Shown here piece after piece: positions 32,526-44,094 of a stretch of DNA of 64,000 bases. A program made the translations under genes and the position numbers. The stretch's first letter is position 1. Each line of letters begins with the position of its first letter. The stretch is from NCBI RefSeq assembly GCF_040183065.1, contig NC_091117.1:101249001-101313000 (forward strand). Direction: 5' to 3'. This DNA is from Periplaneta americana. Taxonomy: Eukaryota; Arthropoda; Insecta; Blattodea; Blattidae. A model generated the notes under the pieces. That model was not told the DNA's origin, searched no databases, and saw nothing but the letters and a program-made list of their open reading frames with translations.

Positions 32526-35500
32526 GTGAGTAGGATGTGAATATGAGTATGTACTGAGTTTGTTTAGTACTTATGAAAATATTAATGATTGATTATTGTA
32601 TCAGGTTACAGATGTCAAAGCAACTTATGAGAAACTGTATGAGGATGAAAACGCTACACCTGTGATGAGCACTGCATTGGTTCAAACATCAGGGATGGTT
32701 ACGCCATCTACCTCTGGAGTGGATGTCGAGATGGCTGCACCATCTACCTCTGGAGCGGATGCCGGGATGGGTGCCTCATCTACCTCCACAGTAGGCACAG
32801 TGTCTGGATCAAGTCAAGTATGTTCCGGATCTGTATTTACGTTATCAGAAAGAGCATTGAAAAATCGTTTGAAGACTTATATTGCTCTAAATTTGAAAGA
32901 TCATGATCGCGAATTGAAAGATATTCTAGACTGTATCGCTGATGAAATGGAAGACATTTTAAAGACAAATTTAAAGGAGCAGCTTGTATTAAAATTTAAC
33001 ATATTTGTTGAATGTGTGTTTGCAAATGTTCATAACGAGACAATATTTCATAATTTTAAAAGTAAGAATGATGTGCTATACCAATATTCGGATGTTAGAG
33101 AGTTTGTAAACAAACAAAAGGAAAAGATTCTGAAAGAGTTTGAAGAGTGTAGTATGAAGGGATCGGGTTTGTTTTATGTCAAATTGCACAAATTAGAATT
33201 GCGAGTAAATAAATATACACCATTGAGGGGGGGTAGTGCATATATAGAACTTCCTCACAGGTACAAGAATTCAAAATCTCTACTAAACATTGCCAACAGT
33301 GATATCTATTGTTTCAAGTATTGTATACTATCGAAATTTCTTCATAAAGAAAAGAACGTTATATCTAGCTATGAGAATAGATCAGAATTGGAATGTAAAT
33401 ATGATTGGTGTATTGACTTTCCCGTGGGAATTAAGGATATTGCAAAATTTGAAAAACGCAACGACATTTCTATTAATGTGTTTGCACTTGATGAGAATGA
33501 TGATGTGTTTCCTCTTACAATGTGTGAAAAGGAATTACCAGATCATAGGGTTTTGCTGTACATTAGTAATGAAAATACATCACACTACTGTTGCATAACA
33601 AATTTCAGCGCTCTCGTAAAGCCTCAACTTACAGCCTCTGTTGAAAATCAAATTGCTGCTTGTAAACGGTGTTTTGCATATTTTCGGCATAATGTGTTTA
33701 GGTCATGTGCAGAGAGATTAAAGGATCATGAGAGCGTATGTTCACAATTTAGCGCTGTTAAATCAGTATTTCCAAATAAAGAATATCTGTCTTTTGATCA
33801 TCCAGAATTTTCACAACAAGTGAGATTTGTGATTTATGCAGATTTTGAGTGTCTGCTAGAGCCCATTGAGAATTGTCATGGGAATCCAGACTCTAGTTAC
33901 ACAGTGCAATATCAGAAACATACACCGTTTAGCTATTGTTATGTCCTTAAGGATAGTCAGGATACATACACAGATATGAAATTATACAGGGGGTGTGATG
34001 CAGCAAAGTATTTTGTGCAAGACATGGTAATGGAAACGAAAAAAATTGAGCAAATATTATTTGATGATATTAAAGAAATGATTCCATTAACCAGTGAAGA
34101 AAATGTTGCATACTCGAATGCAAATATATGTCACATTTGCAAAAAGGGTAATTTTACAGTTGATAATTATAAAGTTCGAGATCATGATCATTTGACGGGG
34201 AAATTTCGCGGTGCTGCTCACAATGAGTGCAATTTGAGGTATCAGCATCAGCACTTTATTCCTATTGTATTACATAATTTGTCATCATATGATGGGCATT
34301 TTATTGTGAGGGTATTGGGCTATGATGACAACCCCATTCAAGTTCTACCAAATACACAGTAAAAGTACATCAGTTTTGTTAAAAATGTCCCTAGTACGTA
34401 CAGAAAAAAACGTTATATGCAAATGCGATTTCTTGATTCTTTTCGGTTTATGCCATCCAGTTTAGCCCAATTAGCAGACAATCTACCAAAGGATAAGTTT
34501 TCAGAGACGAAAAAAATGTTCAAAGATAAATTTGATCTTGTTTCTCGCAAGGGTGTCTTTCCCTATGATTATTTGACAACATCAGATAAATTAGAAGACA
34601 ATGGCCTGCCGCCGAAGGAGAAGTTTTTCAGCAAATTAAATAATGAGCACATTACCGAAGAGGACTATAACCATGCAAAATGTGTGTGGGAGGCATTTAA
34701 TATTCAGACGTTGGGAGAATATTCAGATTTATACTTAAAATCCGACACCCTCATCTTAACAGATGTGTTTGAAAATTTTCGCAAAATGTGTATGAAAACA
34801 TACGATTTAGATTGTATGTATTACTATACAGTACCAGGACTTGCATATTCGGCAATGTTGAAATTAACAGGTGTTGAATTACAGCTGATTACGTACATGA
34901 CAATGCTATTACTTTTTGAGCAAGGGATCCGTGATGGAATATGTCAATGTGTGACTCGTCACGCAGTTGCGAATGATCCTAAAAGAGAAAATTTTGATAA
35001 TTCTAAATCTCCTTCTGCAATTTACTATGTGGATGCGAATAATTTGTATGGATTCGCCATGTCACAAAAATTACCATATGGAGGATTTGAATGGTTATCA
35101 GATGAGGAAATACATCATTTTGATCTTCAAGCAATAAATGATGATAGTGAAATAGGTTATATTTTAGAGGTTGATCTAGAGTATCCAAATCATCTGTTTG
35201 AGAAACATAGAGATTTACCATTTTGTGCTGAGTTTGCGAAACCACCAGGTGGAAAGCATAAAAAATTGTTGACAACACTGCATTCCAAACAACACTACGT
35301 GGCGCACTACAAACTTTTGCAACAGGCAGTGGATAATGGCTTGCAAATTGTCAAAATACACCGTGTTATAAAATTTAAGCAATCGTATTGGTTAAAACAA
35401 TACATTGATTTGAATACTGAATTGCGTAAAATTGCAAAAAATAACTTTGAAAAAGACTTTTTCAAACTTATGAATAATGCGGTATTTGGAAAGACGATGG

Positions 35501-36259
35501 AAAATGTTCGAAAAAGACCGCATTTCAGATTAGTTTCAAACGATGAGAAACTGAAAAAAACTAATTTCGAAACCATACTTTCTTGACAGAGTAATTTATG
35601 CTGAAAATCTGGTGGGTATTCATTTAGCGAGAACTCAAATTTTGTTTGATAAAGCGTTGTATGTGGGTATGTGTATTTTAGAACTTTCAAAAGTGCACAT
35701 GTACAATTTTCACCATAACATTATGAAAGAACAGTTTGGCGATAACTTGAAGTTGTGTTATATGGATACAGATAGTTTTATATATCTCATTGAAACAGAT
35801 GATTTGTATCATGATCTACAAAATGTTCGGGATCATTTGGATACTGGTGTGTATTCACCGAATCATATTTTATTTTCAACACATAATAAAGGTGTGCTTG
35901 GGAAGTTCAAGGATGAAATTCCAAATTCGCATATTGATGAGTTTGTTGGTTTGAAGGCTAAAGTATATGCCTTAAAGTGTTCAGATTTTGAAATTAAGAA
36001 ACTGAAGGGCATTAAGAAAAGCGTAATTAGGAATGAACTTACGTTTGAAGATTATGCAACATGTCGTGAGTCTGGTATCACTACTTACACAAAAAACAAT
36101 GCTATTAGATCATATTTTCACAATGTGTTTACAATGTGTGTAAATAAAGTGACTTTAAATTCTTTTGATGATAAGAGAGTTGTATTACAAGATGGGATTA
36201 ATACAGTGCCGCATGGATTTTATGAACCCTCATGTAAAAGAAGGCGTGTGCAAGAGTAA
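32277..36259 (+). pseudogene. Zinc-finger protein-primed family B DNA polymerase (two exons, damaged)
   Basis: This is the replicase of Polinton-like elements, which copies linear DNA from a protein primer. Exon 1 (32277-32525, 83 codons) has three C2H2-type fingers: CDLCGKTF..H..H, CNICAKDY..H..H, CKLCG..H..H. A 79-bp GT-AG intron (32526-32604) joins in phase 0 to the long exon. Exonuclease motifs: YADFECLL, LHNLSSYDGH, YLKSDTLIL. An endonuclease VII-like Cys/His block follows (CHICKK...RDHDHLTGKFRGAAHNECN). Polymerase motifs: DANNLYGFAM (A), KLMNNAVFGKTMEN (B), YMDTDSF (C), and KAKVY. Damage: one TAA at 34360-34362 before KYISF, and an extra A in the A7 run at 35554-35560. About 1300 codons. 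All catalytic motifs persist, so loss is recent, or the two defects are sequence errors. Confidence 0.9.
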
Positions 36260-36706
36260 AATGTGTGTGTGTAAATAATAATAATGTTGTAATTTATATA
36301 GTTTTGATTTAAATGTGTGTATGTAAATAATAATAATGTTGTAATTTATATAGTTTTGATTTAAATGTGTGTGTAAATAATAATAATGTTGTAATTTATA
36401 TAGTTTTGATTTAAATGTGTGTAAATAATAATGTTGTAATTTATATAGTTTTGATATAAATGTGTGTGCAAATAATAATAATATTGTAATTTATATAGTT
36501 TTGATTTAAATGTGTGTGTAAATAATAATAATGTTGTAATTTATATAGTTTTGATTTAAATGTGTGTAAATAATAATGTTGGAATTTATATAGTTTTGAT
36601 ATAAATGTGTGTGCAAATAATAATAATATTGTAATTTATATAGTTTTGATTTAAATGTGTGTGTAAATAATAATAATGTAGTAATTTATACAGTTTTGAT
36701 TTAATC
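36260..36706 (+). repeat. Nine tandem copies of a 44-53 bp unit 3' of the polymerase gene
   Basis: The unit resembles ATGTGTGTGTAAATAATAAT + AATGTTGTAATTTATATAG + TTTTGATTTAA. Copies 4-6 and 7-9 share the same private variants, showing a later triplication of a three-unit block. It lies between the convergent genes and supplies many AATAAT and TAATTTATA stretches that could serve as 3'-end signals. Confidence 0.88.
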
Positions 36707-36838
36707 ACAATAAACCTACAGTGCTTGTGTATAAACCTGTTTTCATTTCAATACATCGCCCTCATCAATCCAACCGATTTTCGACATGGTGTTGCATTAT
36801 CGCAACACGAATACGATTTTCGACATGGTGTATTGCAA

Positions 36839-37030
36839 CGACATGCTGTTGCGTTATTGCAACGACATGCTGTTGCGTTATTGCAACGCCATGCGGTTGC
36901 GTTATTGCAACCACATGCCGTTGCGTTATTGCAACGACATGCCGTTGCGTTATTGCAACCACATGCCGTTGCGTTATTGCAACGACATGCCGTTGCGTTA
37001 TTGCAACCACATGCTGTTGCGTTATTGCAA
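36839..37030. repeat. Eight tandem copies of a 24-bp hairpin unit
   Basis: The unit is CGACATGCCGTTGCGTTATT + GCAA, with starts every 24 bases from 36839 to 37007. Each unit contains the palindrome GTTGCGTTATTGCAAC, bridging into the next unit. CGACATG alternates with CCACATG in later copies. Imperfect forerunners occur at 36781-36838. Because 24 is a multiple of three, open frames appear in several frames and are not evidence of a protein. Confidence 0.93.
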
Positions 37031-37258
37031 CGTTTTCGACATAATCCACAATGACAAGGACTTAAGGTGAGGTTACTCTCCCATCCCCAATGACAAGGAA
37101 TTCAGGTTCATTCGAAATAATAACTCATTAAATTCATTTTGTATTATTACTATTCTCATATTATGCACACTACATACATGTATTTTCTTAACAACCACTT
37201 TTGTCCTTGCATCTCACTTGATCACAACCATGAAAATGTCACACTTATTTTCTATTTT

Positions 37259-38212
37259 CTATACACTCAATTGTTGAACAATGGCTTCAATATCCATCAC
37301 CTCCTCCTTCAATGCGCTATGTTTCCTCTTTTCTCCTCTTTTAGTTGTCTTCTGAAAACAATAATGTAAATTAGTCATGCATATGCTCTACATAATCACC
37401 ATTCAATATCAGAACACAAAACATAAACTCACCGCTTTATAGTTGGGGCATGTTTCAATGCATGTCTCCCGCCACAATCTGTTTTTCCTCCTTTTTCCTC
37501 TTTTCTCAACACTTTCCGACTTCTGTTAAACAAAAACAATCACAAATATAGCCATTTTGAATCACAAATATAGACAAACTTCATGTGGGGGGAAAAAAAC
37601 TTACTGCTTTGTAGTTGGGACAAGCTTCATCACATCTCTTCCGATAAAATCTCATTTTAGGTGCTTTGGCAACAATCTCTGGTTTCTGCACAAAAACAAA
37701 ATAACAAATATCATATCATAATATTATAATATTAAATATATCATAATGTTATAATTAATAAAAGCAACATAAACTGTACTCACCTCTTTGTAAGTAAGAC
37801 AGCTGGGATCACACAGTTCCCGCCACACATGTAAGCTGGACTCTTTGGGATCTGTGCATTCAATGCGATGTTCACCGTTACCCAAACAGATATTGCGGTG
37901 ATATGTGTCCTCATGTGTTGAAGGTGCATTTATAAAACTCATTTCCGTATTACCACAAGGCAACACCAGTGACCAATCCGTATGTAACTGATTAGCACCA
38001 TAAATTTTTCTTACCACCTCAGTGTATATTTTCTCAGAATTTATTATATTGTATTTGCGTGTTATTGCATATGGTTCATTTAACCACTCATCTTTCACAT
38101 CTGGAAAATATGCGTACGTTACCTCAAATGGTACTTTATATCTTTCTTCTTTCAATATTAGTGGATTATCAATGGCTAGCGCCACATCGTTTCCCATAAT
38201 TGTGCTATCCAT
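37259..38212 (-). CDS. Four-exon gene of unknown function with a repeated Cys-motif exon
   Basis: Minus-strand exons are 38212-37784 (143 codons), 37685-37605 (27), 37522-37433 (30) and 37351-37259 (30 plus TAG), giving 230 codons. All introns are short (98, 82, 81 bp), GT-AG and phase 0. Exons 1, 2 and 3 end alike: VWRELCDPSCLTYKE, FYRKRCDEACPNYKA and LWRETCIETCPNYKA, i.e. [WY]-R-x2-C-x3-C-x2-Y-K. The last exon is Lys/Glu-rich (KTTKRGEKRKHSALKEEV). There is no signal peptide or membrane segment. I do not recognise the family. Placement in a Polinton-like element, convergent to the polymerase, suggests an element-encoded protein; a nucleic-acid-binding or terminal-protein role would be speculation. 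Confidence 0.75.
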
Positions 38213-38480
38213 AACTGTCAATTATGTTTTCATATCCTCAGCTTTTATATCATTCAACATACAAACCTGTATGAACTTGTATATTTCAAACCCCCCACTC
38301 CAACTGTAATTACAAACATGTATGAACTTGTATATTTCAATCTCATAAAACATATTTATATTACGAACTGTTTCGGTAATAATGTATGGCTTAAAATAAG
38401 TCCAATAAATTTTACTTCAAAATGTATTAAATTATTAATCGATCCTATAAATGGTACTTCAAACTGTATTAAATTGGAAC

Positions 38481-38496
38481 CATAATAATAATAATC

Positions 38497-38554
<58 letters not shown>
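38481..38554. repeat. (AAT)n microsatellite at the inner edge of the right TIR
   Basis: AAT repeats with two CAT interruptions. The left TIR has no counterpart, so the expansion happened only on this side. Read on the minus strand it yields a false poly-Tyr frame. Confidence 0.95.
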
Positions 38555-38555
<1 letters not shown>

Positions 38556-40100
38556 CGTTCAAGGTGTTTAAAGAACATGCTTTTATCATTACTCAGCAAT
38601 TGCATCGTCGCCGGAAGTGATTAAGCAAGCTTGCATAATATTTGCACACTTCAACATATACATCTACATTGATTTATCTGCTACAATTACTGTATTACGA
38701 AATAATAATGTCACATTCTGAATGTTGGTAATAATGTATTAAATACGCTAAACAAACCACTCAAAATGTATTACATTGGAATAATATGAGAAAAATGTAT
38801 GTGTTTAATTTACAAGTGTGCTAGATTAATTTTTTTTTATAAATTGGCTTAAAGTACAACCATTTACGCCATCAATAATTCCCGCATTCCGATTTCCATT
38901 TCCCATTACTATTTATCAATTCAATTACCAATACATTAGAATCTTAATATTTTTTATCAATTACTCAGCAATTGGCTTAAAGTACAACCAAGCAACCTTG
39001 CATAATATTTGCACACATAGCAGATAGTGATTATTTTAACATTCACAACTCACTTTCAAATATACAAACATGTATGAACTAGTCTATTCCTCCCCCCCCC
39101 ACTATACAAACTTGTATGAACATGTGCATTTCAAATTATTACATTTCCAACTTCAATTAAAAATTTATGACACCACACTTTAAGTTATGCCGTTCGTATT
39201 TCAAATTTTACCCCCCTCCCCCATTTCCAACTTCAATTACAAATTTATAACGTCACTTCAGCCACATCCTGTTTAATTTACAAGTATGCTAGATTAATTT
39301 TTTATCGGAAAGTACAACCATTTATGCCCTCCATTCAAATTTCCAACACCCACCCCCCCCATCAATTAAATTACCATTACATTAGAATCTTAAGAAGAAG
39401 AATGTATGTGTTTAATTTACAAGTGAATTCTTTACTCAGCAATTCACACACTCGCCGGATGTGAGCTTGCATAATATTTGCACACGTAGCAGATGGGATG
39501 TTCAAACATGTATGAACTTGTCAGATAGCCATTTATGACGTCACACTTTTAAGTTACATCCCTTCGTGAAAAGCCACATGTGACGTTCACCACGCCCACT
39601 TCTGACGTCACATAAAACCCCCTACCTCCACCCTACCGCCAGTCACTCCCTACCACCAGTCACTCCCTACCTCCACCCTTGTATAACATAAGATGCTGCA
39701 AGAACAATCGTGAATCAGCATAATATATGCACACATAGCAGACATTACATCTGCATTGAGGAAATAAACATGTATGAACTTGTTTATTTCACCGCCCCCC
39801 AAACTTGTATGAACATGTCATGCCACAACTTCAATTACATACCTGCACGTGTGCATGACGTCACACTTTCACCTTGAACTCTTAGATTGCCATTTATGAC
39901 GTAATTTAAGTTACACCCCTTTCTTACGTCATAATTTAAGCCCCCCACCCCCTCCGTGATGTCATACTTTAGCCACGCCCACTTCTGACGTCACATCCCT
40001 ACCTCCAGTCACTCTCTACCTCCATCCTACCGCCAGTCACTCCCTACCTCCACCCTACCGCCAGCCTACCTCCAGAGTTACCCACCATTTCTATTCTACT
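38556..40100 (-). repeat. Right terminal inverted repeat of the Polinton-like element
   Basis: Reverse complement of 30016-31569 with scattered substitutions. It ends CTATTCTACT at 40100, followed by the ATCATT duplication. Confidence 0.92.
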
Positions 40101-40689
40101 ATCATTGTCCTTCGCAACTCTTTCTTAACTCAGAAGCGTTATAGTTAATTTTTTTTTTGACGGGCAATTATTTTCTATTGTCTGAAAAGGACATTTTTAT
40201 GATTCTTGCACTTCGATTTTTAAGAGTGAAGAAGGAATCATTGGCCTCAGACGGTTTTTTTAATCTCATGGATATTGAAAGTGTTTCCAGATCATCACTG
40301 GCCTTCGCAACTCTTTCTTAACTCACAATTGATATAGTGACATTTTTTTTGACGTGCAGTTATTTTCTATTGTCTGAACAGGAAATTTTTAATTTTTTCT
40401 ATAGCTTAATGTTCTATTTTATTCAAGTAATGAAATAACAAGCGTAATATGTCTGAAATCTTCATTGTGTTTTCTACATAAAAGTATGTTCGTTATGCAC
40501 CTGGAACCTTATTTTCTCAAGCTTTATTGTTTGTTCTTTTATGAAACTGTGATTTAAAATCCGAAACACTCTTACATTTTGTGGCACTGGGATTGCAATA
40601 ATGTTCGGAATTTGAAGTAAAATTTGGGATCTTTTTCATGTATACTTTACATAACACGAATTCAATTATGCGCAATGATTAAAGCGTTC

Positions 40690-40960
40690 AGTGGTGAGAC
40701 GGGCTGGAGCAAATAAAAAATAGTTTGCAGCCACCAAATTGCTCTTCAAGGAACAACCATTCAAATAGATTTATAGAAAGAACACGGAGGACGTATATTT
40801 GAAATAGACCTTTCCTTAATCGTGTCACGAGGGAGCGTAATGTATTACCTACAGGAATATTCTATGCTTTTGCAATAGGTCCTAACCAGAAGTGTTTTGA
40901 AAAATAAACTCAAGATCTTGACTAATAAATGTTAATGTAACAAAACGGTCTCTATTTGTT
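40690..40960 (+). mobile_element. LINE-like C-terminal remnant in the repeated module
   Basis: One frame of the module reads like SSFLNRATREWNALPAGLL at the clearest copies (about 44180 and 60210). This resembles the R..FF.R....WN.LPA end of Jockey/CR1 reverse transcriptases. Related copies lie near 40824, 44197, 49625, 51890, 58410 and 60226. Heavily degraded; assignment is tentative. Confidence 0.45.
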
Positions 40961-42537
40961 GGACTTATAATTATACTGAGTGCGCAGTGCGTAATATTGG
41001 AATAGTAGAGTGTTTTAAATGTTGCGCAGTGTGTTGTATGCCTAGTGAAAATGCATTCATCTAAAGGGCATGTTCAGTAGGTTTTAGTACTCGAGTAATG
41101 AGTACAGTTAAAGTATATTGAGTAGAGAAAGTACAAAGATCTTTGAAAGTATTATTCATATTAGAATTAGAATTATAATCCGGAGGATGATACTTACGTC
41201 GATACTAGGCACCCAGGTAAAATAATTTCAAAATTTAAATATCAACCAGGTGAAAATTGTATTCATTCATATTAAATAAGTTCGTAGTTCTTCAGCGGAT
41301 AGTTAAATAGTGAAAAATGTACATAGCCGTTGTTGAACAGGAACCATGTATGTAAAAATATATCGTTATCTCCCTCTAAATACAAGGGGGTGAGTAGTTA
41401 TTAAATAATCAATCATTCATTCATTCATTCGTTTATCCTTTCATGCTTTAGTTCATCCTTCCATTCATATATACATTGCGAAGCTAATATAAAGGCGCGT
41501 AGTCAAAAAAAAAAAAACCTGTCTTTTGCAAAAGAATTTTCAGTTGGACATATTTGTGACTACAAGGAATTAATACTTTCTTTCCCTATCCCTATAAGAT
41601 TTATTCGTTCTATAATCAACTGCCAGAATACAGGTTTTACCCTAATAAGTGACGCCAATAAGGCAACATCCATGAGGCAAATATGTCAGGTAATAATAAG
41701 TGGTGTGTCAGAAGTAGGTAGTATCATAAGAAGTAAAGCTAAAATATTAGCAACATAAAAAAAATGTTGCGGAGCGGTTTGTGTGGTGCATAGAGTAGTA
41801 TTTTCAGGATGATACATGGCGGCAAAAATTAGTGAAAAGGCATAGGTAGGAAATCAGTCCAGACACTTGGTTACAGTCCTTACAATATATGTTTCCCCAA
41901 CATATACAATACATGCAATTAAGCGAACTTCTATTGCAACATTATCAAAGTTAATGTATGTAATCATACTCAAATTTTATTACTTATCTCAGAAACAAGA
42001 AAAATGCATATTATTCTTGGACTTTTGCTCTGTGAGAGTTAAGACAGAAACAAGGGCCTCTGTCAGCATTTTTGATCTCATGGGGATTCCAAGACTTTAC
42101 CATATCATCATTGGCCTTCCCAACTTTCTGTTAACTCGGAAGGACTATAGTGAAATCTGTTTCGAAATGCAACTATTTTCCATCGTCAGAACAGGAAATT
42201 TATATTTTTCTTTTTCTGTTTAATGTCCTATTTTATTCAATAATTGAAATAACAAACGTAATTTGTCTGAAGTCCTCATTGAGTTTTCTACATAAAAGGA
42301 TAGCCGTTAAGCATCTGAAGCCTTATATTTTCAAGCATCATTGGTTTTTCTTTTGTTAGGCTGGGAGTTAAAATCCAAAATTCTATTGCATTTTTAGCAT
42401 TGGGATTGCAAGAATGTTTGGAATTTTAAGTAAAGGTTTGATATTTCTTTGAGTGTACACTTTAAATAACACGAGTTGAATTGTGCGCAATGTTCAATGC
42501 GTACAGTGGTGAGGCCGGCTGAAGTAAATAAAAATTA

Positions 42538-44094
42538 CACTCAGGGACAAAAAAAAACCGGACACTTCTATATTTGCTTGTGTTTTGTTGCAGATTATTT
42601 CAAAATGAAGCAAAACCCAATTAAACAAAATATTGTTTCATTTAGCACCTTATACGACAACATTTGAAAAAAAATTTCTGATGAGAAAAATTACAAAAAA
42701 AATTACAAAGGGCGTATAACTATGGCATCATTTGGTCTAACTGTTTTTTCATTTTAAGGTGCTTTAAACATTAAAAATTCTTTTTAATAACGGGTATTAC
42801 CCTCTCTGGCTTGAAAAACTGCATCCATACGTCTTGGCATGCTCTCAATTTGGTTAGCAATGTCTTCTTGAGGAATAAGTTCCCATTCTTCGCCAGGTGC
42901 TCGCCTCAACTCTTGTAACGATTCTGGTCTCGGTCGTCTATTCTTAACACGCCGTCCCAGCATGTCCCACACGTGTTCAATTGGGTTCATGTCTAGACTC
43001 CTGGCTGGCCATGGAAGAACAAGGATTCCCACTTCTTGGAGATAATCTCCGACCGCATGGGCAATATGCGGCCGTGCATTATCATGCATTAAAAGAAAAT
43101 TATCGCCTACAAATTGGCCAAATGGCACAACATGATCAGCCAAACATTCATTTATATACCTATCAGCTGTTAGTCTTCCATTTTCAACAAAAACCAACTC
43201 TGTACGAGCATCCGCACACACTCCTGCCCAAACCATCACTCCACCACCTCCATACGGCACATTTTCGGAAATGCAACACTGTGAAAATCGTTCTCCCCTC
43301 CTTCTCCAAACTCATTCCCGTCCATCAGGTGAGCACAGATTGAAACGGGACTCATCGGTGAACAGAACACAGCTCCACTGTTCATTTCTCCAATCCCTGT
43401 GATCATTTGCAAAACGCAGTCATTCAACGCGATGCATCCTGAGAAATCTGGGACCAGTTGCAGGTCTACTTGATATCAGTCCACTTGCTTTCAACCTCCT
43501 TCTAACTGATTTGGACGAAATTGGGCGTCCATGCATGTTAACAAATTGCTGGTCTACACAAGTAGCTGGCAGGTTGAGCTCCCTAAGAACTCTCAACACC
43601 ATATACCTGTCTTCATTTGGATTTGTAGCTCTTGGACGTCCTGAACCTGGTCTTCTGGTATATTCTAGGGTCTCTCTATACCGTTTTATGGCATCATGGG
43701 TTGTGCTTCTAGCCATATTCATAACATTTGCAATGTAACGTACACTGCGTCCATCATCGTAAAGGGCTACAGCTCGAGCCACATCTTCAGGTCGCATCTT
43801 GTTTTAAGACAAATGTTACAACCCCACTTAAACAGAGAAAATGTAAAAATAAAGAAATAACGAATGATAACGATAATGAAGCACAAAATGGTTGAGACAA
43901 AATTGTTATAGCTGAGACTCCGAAAGCAAAATTCGAATATTTGGTTGTAATGGCTTGTTTATAAAACAAAAAAAATCAACAATGTATATACGTCTCCATA
44001 ACAACAGATGGCTACCATAATATTGTATGAGAACAAAATGTTTTGCAAAATACCAGCAAATATTAAAGTGTCCGGGTTTTTTTGTCCGTGAGTG
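42538..44094 (-). mobile_element. Tc1 transposon, 1557 bp
   Basis: Flanked by TA (42536-42537 and 44095-44096). Terminal inverted repeats start CACTCAGGGACAAAAAA (left) and CACTCACGGACAAAAAA (right), and go on through CCGGACACTT.TATATTTGC. One transposase gene lies on the minus strand. Block B lacks the element near 60118-60130. Confidence 0.95.
42784..43797 (-). pseudogene. Tc1 transposase (DD34E) with two nonsense codons
   Basis: A full-length frame of 337 codons plus stop, from ATG 43797. The N-terminal paired-type helix-turn-helix region begins MRPEDVARAVALYDDGRSV and has the GSGRPRAT (GRPR-like) linker. The catalytic triad is visible: FTDESRF, LLMHDNARPH, and SLDMNPIEHVWD, with exactly 34 residues between second Asp and Glu. 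Two in-frame TGA codons (43422-43420 and 43314-43312) both stand where CGA (Arg) is expected, a CpG-decay signature. Otherwise intact, so it is a young but inactive copy. In Tc1 elements this protein cuts and pastes the element at TA sites. Confidence 0.93.

Larger units (their letters stand above)
30016..40100. mobile_element. Polinton/Maverick-like element, 10.1 kb, polymerase-bearing
   Basis: A 6-bp duplication ATCATT (30010-30015 and 40101-40106) flanks termini TAGAATAGAAATGGTGGG; the right end read inward starts AGTAG, the left ACTAG. Inverted repeats run about 1.54 kb. Block B has the empty site at 57707-57712 (CAGATCATCATTGGCC). The 6-bp duplication, AG terminus, long TIRs and a protein-primed family B polymerase are Polinton/Maverick hallmarks. 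The element is short (usual size 15-20 kb), and I see no integrase, protease, ATPase or capsid gene. It may depend on another element for integration, or be a reduced lineage. Confidence 0.85.

Noticed and set aside
36721-37070. Overlapping open frames in several frames, both strands
   Set aside because: They come from the 24-bp tandem repeat, whose length is a multiple of three.
38356-38589. Poly-Tyr open frame on minus (a similar one at 19128-19319)
   Set aside because: Translation of an AAT microsatellite; at 19128 only the tail end is a real LINE remnant.
30016-40100. A complete virus-like Polinton with capsid genes
   Set aside because: No capsid, protease, ATPase or integrase motif could be read in any frame between the TIRs.
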